A stretch of DNA of 64,000 nt. Source: Vitellaria paradoxa (lineage: Eukaryota > Streptophyta > Magnoliopsida > Ericales > Sapotaceae). The stretch is taken from the NCBI GenBank assembly GCA_019916065.1, contig CM034233.1, positions 39,410,862-39,474,861 of the forward strand, in the 5' to 3' direction. A model generated the notes under the pieces. The model saw only the letters and a program-made list of their open reading frames with translations, had not been told where the DNA came from and did no database searches. The position numbers and the translations under genes were made by a program. Below, piece by piece: positions 57,402 through 64,000 of the stretch. Numbering within the stretch: position 1 is the first letter of the stretch; every line of letters starts with the position of its first letter.

Positions 57402-57992
57402 ATGTCTAGTTTTAATGAGGATAAATCTAATCAAAAGGGAAACCCTAATACCTTAATTGGTAGGAAACATAAGTGGGAATTTACACTTTATATGTCCAGT
57501 GATGAGAGTGAAAAAAGCTCAAAGGTTGATTTAGACACGTGGCCTAACGAGTGTTTCCTAGGGAGTAACTCATTACCTTTGCCACTTATTTTTCCTCTCC
57601 TTGTTCATATAACACCTTACCAATTCCTTAAGGGGCAAGGGTGGGATGATATTGACCTCAATCTTCTTTTACAAATGCACTAGGCTGAAATAAACATATA
57701 TGTTGAGTGGTCTGACGCACCTACTTATGACACTGACACTGAAACCAAAGTAGGATCTGAGGAGAGTCCACCTTCTGATTACTATGATATGCCACCACTA
57801 TAAGATATGCCTGACACTAATAGTATTGGTACTGAGAATGAGTCTAATGAGAGTTATGACACTGACACTGAGTCTAGTGAGAGTTATGACAGTTCCAGTG
57901 AGGCAAACTAGCATGATGATTTTGAGATTCCACTGCAATCCATTCATGAATTTCATAATGCACTAGCTCAATTTAAAGCCAACATGAGGTAA
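57402..57992 (+). pseudogene. Element D downstream acidic ORF, unrecognised
   Basis: Frame from MSSFNEDKSNQKGNPN (57402) to TAA (57990-57992), about 197 codons with three in-frame stops (57681, about 57801, about 57909). The N-terminal half has mixed hydrophobic sequence (PLPLIFPLLVHITPYQFLKG, possibly one membrane-like stretch but with a Pro). The C-terminal half is very acidic, with repeats of SNESYDTDTE and SSESYDSSSE. It lies after the env-like ORF of D, just past the E insertion. I do not recognise a family. It could be the remains of a separate ORF or a 3' extension of the env-like ORF. Confidence 0.45.
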
Positions 57993-58161
57993 TTCTTAAT
58001 CCCTTCTTTTCATTTCTTTTATGCTAATTTTATTACTTTCGTTATTTTATTTATGTTATTCTGTTGGCATCATTAGTCACCTAAACTTTAGTTAGGGGGG
58101 AAGCATAACATATGCACAGCACATGTTTACATTACATTTTCACCATTGTTCTTACTTTACA

Positions 58162-58179
58162 CACATTGAGGACAATGTG
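58162..58179 (+). other. Small hairpin in element D 3' region
   Basis: CACATTG, four-base loop AGGA, CAATGTG: seven perfect pairs, eight bases upstream of a G-rich tract like the polypurine tract. Confidence 0.6.
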
Positions 58180-58185
58180 CATCTT

Positions 58186-58198
58186 AAGTTGGGGGGTG
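58186..58198 (+). other. Internal polypurine-tract-like copy in element D
   Basis: AAGTTGGGGGGTG, identical to the tract at the 3' LTR (59783-59795), but 1.6 kb earlier. Could be a second plus-strand priming site. Confidence 0.55.
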
Positions 58199-59782
58199 GT
58201 CGGTTATTTATGTTACCCATGGTACATTAGTGACTAGTGAATGTTTTAGGACTTAATCCAATGATGGTATTATTCATGTAAATAACAAATGATTTGGTTT
58301 CAATTTTGAATGGGGAACTTAATTTAAAAATTGATTATAAAATTTTCCAATGTGTTGCAAACTTATCACTTAAAATCATTAAGTTGAAAATGTGTCAACG
58401 ATTGGAATTTATGAGATTTAGTCACTCAAATATGCTAAGACATAGGTGGAGACTTAAAAAAACCTACATTATATGAGCTTTTGAGTCCAACTTTTTGTGC
58501 TTGAGGGTTTTACAATAATCTCTTTAAATTCTTTCATCTCACTTTCTTTGAATGGCTTTATTACTTTAACTTGCTTTGGTATTAAATGCACAAGATGCTA
58601 TTTGTTGATTTACATGTGTAAATTAGTGTTTCTGACAGTGTTATTAACCTAGAGAGTGATATTAGGCCCTCTTTCTTATATTTGAAGGCCTGGAACTTTC
58701 GTTTGATTTACATAACCCTTGGAGTCACTTTGAAGCCTTCAAATAAATGAAATAATAAATGAAATTTTTCTTTCTTGTTTAGCCACATTTACGACTCTTT
58801 TAACCTTAGATGTATAGGTGAACCAACCCTAGCATGTCTTAGGATTTTGGTGTAACTCCATAAAGGTCAATAAAAGGGGAATTTGTGGTGGGAAATTGTG
58901 GTAATTCAAAAAAAAAGGGGATCTATTACTTCAAAAGTTTATTAGTGGTCCCAATATAAAAGAGAGAGAGAGAGAAATTTGATCGAGCTTCAATGTTGGG
59001 TTCTCAAGAAGTTGGAAAAGGAAAAGTTTGGGGGGGGATATTGCATTGCACTATCCTTGGACATGCGTTTTGATTTTCCATATCCCTTGTTTGTCTAACC
59101 AATACCCTTTTGGCCAAGTTACAATCTAGTAAAGACCTAATGGACTCTAAGTGAAAGACACTTAGAAGGGCTTTGATTTATTTCATGTGATCGATGACAG
59201 TTGTCTTGTTTAAGCATTGATACATTCCATTTATGAAGCTATGAAACACTCTATGCTTTAATTCTTTGAGTCACCTTTTGATTGTGTTCATTGCATTTAT
59301 TTGACATTGCAGTTTTGCATGAACCATGAGAGTAACCCTTCTCGAGTGACTTTATTCTAATTGAGTGACCAACTTGGTGAGATTTGAAGTCGAGACTGCT
59401 GTCTTTTGAGTATATTTGATGACTATTTTGATCAAATGATATGAATTGGCATGTTTGAAATGAGATAGTTGAAAAGTAGGTGAATTAAATACACATTGGG
59501 AGATTTTATATGAAGTTTTAAAATTTTGTTACCTAATTCATATTGAACTTAAGTCAGGAGTTGTTGAAATGATAACTACCGTCCATTGGATTAGTTTAGG
59601 AATTTTGTGGGTAGATTCACTGCATACCCTCACAAGACTTCACTCATCTACTAAGGGGAACCTAGGAGTTTAAAAGGCTTGCTGCACATAGCTAAGTGTA
59701 GCCACGTTTCAAATGAAAAGAGAAATAGCATAGTAGTTTTATTTCATTTTAATAAAGGCATTGTTAGGGACTAGCAAAGCTC
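58199..59782 (+). other. Element D 3' non-coding region
   Basis: About 1.6 kb without a supported gene. Contains a short GA run (58961-58976) and otherwise AT-rich unique-looking sequence. Confidence 0.5.
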
Positions 59783-59795
59783 AAGTTGGGGGGTG
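59783..59795 (+). other. Element D polypurine tract
   Basis: AAGTTGGGGGGTG directly before the LTR start TGATTATACTTG. Confidence 0.8.
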
Positions 59796-61309
59796 TGATT
59801 ATACTTGAAAAGTCTAATTACAAACTCCATAATTTGACATTTATTAATGCATTTAAGTAATTAATTTTAGAGTTTTGTTATTATTCTATTACTTACGAAA
59901 TTTATTTTCTAAATTGTAGGAAAAAGAGTGAAATAATCAAAATTAGCAGCGATGAAAATGGTCTAGAAGATGAAGAGGACACTGTGGTCTAGACACCCCC
60001 TTGAGTGGTCCGGACCAGGTCAAAGGTTAAGCAGGAAGGAGGAAGCAGAATTTAGAAGAAGAGGTTCTGTGGTCCAGACGCCCCATCGAGTGGTCCGGAC
60101 CAAATTGTGCTACCGTGTGAAGTCTTGTTAGCTCTTTTTAAGGTTTTGAGTTAGCCTATATATATCATCTTATGTATGGCCGAAATATACTTCCACCCTA
60201 CTTTTATTTTTAGACTTTTTGAGAGTTTTAGAGAGCTTTTAGAGAGTTTTCAATGGTTAAAGAATGCTTTTGAAGTTTTGCAGAGCTTTCGTAGGATTCA
60301 TTACAACTTTTATCATTCATCATTATATATCAGATTTGATTTCAGAGTATGTTATATTTCGTTTTTTAATTTAATAATATTATCTTTGTGATTCATTCTT
60401 TAGTTTTGTGCTTTATGTGTAATCTGTTTGTTTTTGTTTATCTTAAAAGCATGCTAGCGTAAACCCTAATTTCTTGATTCAACGAATCAAGGAAGGGTGG
60501 GTTATTACGAACAATGGGATGTGCATAGACCTTTCGCATGGTTTACAAAAGCTCATGCATAGGGATCTACAACTTTCAAATTTGATTTCGTTTGTTTCAA
60601 AAGCTTTCGAAAATGAAAATTTTTTACTATATTCTCTATAATCACTGGTAAAGGTTTTTGATTAAAAATCGTTTAATATTTTTGAACAACATAAAAATTG
60701 GATTTGAACCCAAATGTTATCATAGAATATCTTTCTGATTTTATAATCCTAAACGAGAATATAAAATTGAGTTTTGGAAATTAAATAACTTTAAACGAAG
60801 AGATCTTTCCAATCTATTTGTTCCTTTTACGTGAACTTTAGGTTGTAGTGCTGAAGACATTCTTTTGTGAAGTGATTAACCCACTTGGAATTGAAAGTTG
60901 AATCAAGAATCGTTTTGATATAGTGATTGTTATTTGAATCAATTCTTGAGCTAGATAATTGATTGGTTTGAAATTTTGGATTTGTTTGTTTCATGCAACT
61001 TATGCTTTAGTTGGATTTTCTTAGTGGAAATTTTATTTTTGCTGCTAAACAAAAAACTTTCATTCTTTGAATTTCTTTAAGTAGTTGTTAGTGTGTTGCT
61101 TAATTTTATTTCAATTTTCTGAAAACCATAGAAATCTAGCATCCATAAAACCGTAAAATTTCTTTAAATTTAAATTAATAATTTTTGTCGCAACTTAAAA
61201 ACTAAACTTTGGTTCTCTGTGGATTCGACCTCAGACTCACCAAATTGAAACTACACCACATACCCTTGCACTTGGAGGTTAGTATAGACGCACTATTTAG
61301 AAGTGGTCA
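59796..61309 (+). repeat. Element D 3' LTR
   Basis: 1514 bp partner of 25264-26776, with mostly single-base differences. Contains the palindromic motif twice (59982-60018, 60067-60104) and the TATA-like box near 60156. Confidence 0.9.
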
Positions 61310-61314
61310 CTAGC
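61310..61314. repeat. Target-site duplication of element D, right copy (CTAGC)
   Basis: Four of five bases match CTAGT at 25259-25263. Confidence 0.75.
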
Positions 61315-62770
61315 CGGAGAAGACTCACTTCCAGCTACAAACCCTCCAGCTATAACTCTAATCTCTCCGATCGGCTGGTTAGTTTATCGTGCTTGGTCGA
61401 GGCTTCTCCGATCGAGGTTCTTCTTCTAAGCTTCTTCGTTTATGACTCCTATGCTTAGCCTTCCTGTTATTGTCTTGACCATCCATAAATCTACCGAGCC
61501 TTCCACGTAAGATCAATTTTTCAACTTGCCTCTTCAGATTGAAGCAATCATCTGTATCATGCCTATGATCTCTGTGAAATCTGCAATACTTTGGTCGGAC
61601 CTCCTTGTCTATTGGTGTCTTCAACTTTTTTGGCCATTTTAAGGCCAGATCATTCCAAATTTCATAAAGTACATTCTCCAATCTAATGTTAATAGGAGTA
61701 ATGTTACGATGCATATCGGCATGTCATCCTTCACTGCGCTCAAGTCTGCCTTCAGATCTACGGTTTTTCAAATTTCTCATGTCCTGAACGTTTTTGGCCT
61801 TATTCAGGCTTTGCTTTTATATGGTTTTAGGTCCCAAGTATAAGCTTGGCCATATCAGTAAGCGGGTTTTTCACCAGTGAGGTCATGAATTTGGGCGTTT
61901 GCAAACCACTCATGAATGTCATGACGGCCATTTTGTCATCTGCTTCATCTACCTCGAATATTTCCTTATTGAATCTCAGTGTAATCTCTAAGGGCCTCAT
62001 CCTTGACCTGCCTAATTGTCAAAACGTGGGTGGCTGGTCTCCTTTGCCCCTTAATGAAATAGTCCACAAAATGCTTGCCGAGTTGGGAAAAACTAGCAAT
62101 CATGCCTGACTTAATCTCATTGAACCATAACTTAGCTTGGCCTTTGAGTGTACTAAAAATACTTGACGCATAATCTCATTAAGATAAGCATGTATACGCA
62201 TCAAAGTCTTAAATGTCTCCAAGTGGTCAAAAGGATCTTTCTAACCATTAAAGAAATCAAGCATAGGTATCTTAAATTTCAATGGTAAAGGGCAAGCCAT
62301 CACTGCGTTAGAGAACGGTAAATCTATTTTATCGATCGCATCGTCTATCATGTTAGGAGCTCGGACAGTTACGAGAACACTTGCTTTTAACCCTACATGG
62401 CCCTCATCCGTTCTTCCCATGGATTGGCATTTGTCTCCTTTACACTAGTCGCCTCAATACTCGACATGTTAGTCTGGTTGCCTACCAGTCCTCTAGTATC
62501 GATGGCCTTATTTCTCTTTTGGTCAAACTCGTGGTTCCCTGTAAGGGACTTCATTCTCTCCAACAACTCCACCCCATTGAAGCCATCCACCTCTCTAGGT
62601 CCTTCTCTATTAACTTTAAAATCTCCTCTGCCATTTCTGCTATTGACGTGAGGATCTGCTAGTGGTGGGGCGTCTATAGCATTTACTCGCTAAAGTTCGC
62701 ATCATTGCCATCATCTCGGCCATCGCCTTTCCATGGCTATCATCCTATCGTCATTCTGATTCTCCATTGC
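61315..62770 (-). pseudogene. Element C gag
   Basis: The minus strand reads, from right to left, KFTELAVAMENQNDDRMIAM near the 5' LTR, then a broken capsid region with FSTLKGQAKLWFNEIKSG and FSQLGKHFVDYFIKGQRR (about 62060-62160), and, in the open piece 61379-61714, WPKKLKTPIDKEVRPKYCRF and the zinc-like box CRFHRDHRHDTDDC (C-x2-H-x7-D-x2-C layout of Tat gags), then a basic tail. Stops and shifts, as at the end of that piece. Continues towards protease across element D. Confidence 0.75.
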
Positions 62771-62773
62771 CAC

Positions 62774-63400
62774 TGCTAACTCTGTAAATTTGTCTCCTCT
62801 AGAAGGTCTAATCCAATCTTGAGATGTAGCTAAATCCACTGATGTTGTGCTTATCAAAAAGTCTTCGATGCTTAAGTTAGCTAAGGAGTTAAGAGAAAAT
62901 ATTTTGGTAAAATTTTATTAAGGTAAGAGTATTGTTCCTGAATACTTGTAAAAGGAGGGTATATACATAGAGATATGGAATCTTACATGAAATGGGTGTG
63001 TAGCAGCCACATATAATCATGTCATTCTCTCCAATTAGATGATGCCACTTGTATTGTAGATCCTAAAGTTGATTCTCTAATTAGTTGGCCAAAACTGTTA
63101 AGATGTAATCAGCAATTTTACAGATGCATATCTTAGAATACATCAGGAGATAGTTATGTATGTGGTCCGTGACACAAGCTATTTTGTCCATTCTTGGGGC
63201 CACATCGTTCGGATCCAATCGGTACTTATTTCATTCCGTCGACTTAGGTTATGACTTGGGGCGAGTTATGGCCTGGTTCGGTTGGATTATTCTGATAGTT
63301 TGGGAACCACCTTATCAACTCCCATTCATTTCTTTGTTTGAAATGCTGAATTTGGCTTGTCTTTGTGGAGGTTGCCATAAGACTGCTGGGAAAGAAATGC
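62774..63400 (-). repeat. Element C 5' LTR, probably truncated
   Basis: 62774-~63310 aligns with 17384-~17885; similarity fades by ~63370. On the minus strand the LTR end AGTTAGCA abuts gag-like coding with no clear leader or primer site. A minus-strand TATA-like GTATATACCC lies at 62958-62967. No target duplication could be found on the right. Confidence 0.6.
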
Positions 63401-64000
63401 TATTTTGAAAAAGTACATACATACATTTATGCACCAAAAATACTTGTTAGAATGATGTGAAGACTTGTGTACTTGTCATTTTAAATGAGAATACCCACTA
63501 AAATGCATCCTAATTACATAATTATCATTGACATATTATTTTGATATTTTTTAATAAATTATTTTAGTAGAATAATATTTTTGTTACTAGGATTGATGTG
63601 CACGTAATTCTCATTATATAAATATAAGGCGTGAAAGGCTAGGGTAAAGGCCCAAATAAGATGATGTAGTGCAGAAGCGTAGGGTGGGGCATTTTTTTTT
63701 TTTTTTTTTTTTTGCATTTTTTGCAGGCATGGAGAGTGACAAATTCAGCATAGTCATTTTTTTTTTTTTTGTGTAAGATTCTATTTCAATCCCTTCCCTT
63801 TGTGATTTTACCAAAGACTTGGTTCAATAAGATTTTTTTCCCATATACAATGAAGAGAATATCTAAAAGTGTGATCAACTCAATCAAGTCTCTTAGGGGA
63901 AGGAAAAACCTAAAGCTTTGTTTGGAAACATTCCGCTTTTGAAGTTAATTTAATTTTAAAATAAACAATTGATTTGATTTGATTTGATTAAATTTTATAT
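63401..64000. other. Right flank, low complexity
   Basis: No gene. AT-rich sequence with a long T run (63692-63713) and a shorter one (about 63759-63770), plus a short TTTGA repeat near 63970-63988. Confidence 0.6.

Larger units (their letters stand above)
25264..61309 (+). mobile_element. Element D: Athila-lineage gypsy retrotransposon, split by element E
   Basis: Plus strand, two ~1.5 kb LTRs (25264-26776, 59796-61309), Asp-tRNA primer site, gag, protease, RT, RNase H, integrase, an env-like ORF, a further acidic ORF and a polypurine tract. Without the inserted E it is about 13.5 kb, within the Athila range. Protease and RT wording ([37 protein letters not shown]) is typically Athila. LTRs differ by a few percent by eye. 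All genes carry stops or frameshifts. Confidence 0.9.
17384..63400 (-). mobile_element. Element C: decayed Tat-lineage gypsy retrotransposon, split by element D
   Basis: Minus strand. The outer parts are 3' LTR (17384-~18235), an antisense ORF, a tandem array, then integrase, RNase H, RT and protease (25140 down to 21506); after the D insertion come gag (61315-~62770) and 5' LTR (62774 onward). Marks of Tat: YVDDMLIK in RT, dual RNase H, gag box CRFHRDHRHDTDDC, and an extra antisense ORF between pol and the 3' LTR. The right end is probably lost. It is the oldest of the nest: LTRs are strongly diverged and all genes are broken. Confidence 0.8.

Noticed and set aside
63614..63814. 66-codon minus-strand frame
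   Set aside because: Lysine run created by the poly-T tract.

Overview
The window looks like nuclear, AT-rich DNA of a flowering plant. No host gene, rRNA or tRNA gene could be supported. Nearly everything belongs to six LTR retrotransposons (named A to F here) and their debris, all carrying stops or frameshifts. Domain order, tRNA-type primer binding sites, long terminal repeats and 5-bp target-site duplications (TSDs) support this; the exact species cannot be told.

Left block (1-14780). Copia element B (plus strand) is split by Ty3/gypsy element A (minus strand, 282-11520, TSD ACTAT). B's gag zinc knuckle lies at 1-276; its protease and integrase resume at 11526. B also carries an internal inversion (about 12870-14400) of its RT-RNase H segment, and ends in a ~198-bp LTR. 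A has a long non-coding tail with three different tandem arrays. Positions 14781-17383 hold unclassified non-coding sequence.

Right block (17384-~63400) is a four-level nest. Tat-lineage element C (minus) is split by Athila-lineage element D (plus, 25264-61309, TSD CTAGT/CTAGC). D is split by Tekay/Del-like chromovirus E (plus, 34878-57380, TSD CTTTG). E's 3' LTR is split by a second, younger Tekay-like element F (minus, 45237-56610, TSD GTATT). The expected age order F<E<D<C agrees with LTR divergence judged by eye.

Within each element the genes follow the usual logic: gag builds the particle, protease cleaves it, RT/RNase H makes cDNA from a tRNA primer, integrase inserts it. The unusual parts are: an extra zinc-knuckle ORF upstream of gag in both E and F; an intron-bearing antisense ORF in C; a repeated palindromic motif in D's LTRs and internal region; GGGCGCCC palindrome arrays in the E/F LTRs; an SV40-type nuclear signal in D's env-like ORF plus a further acidic ORF; and the head-to-head E/F arrangement, which makes a giant inverted repeat.
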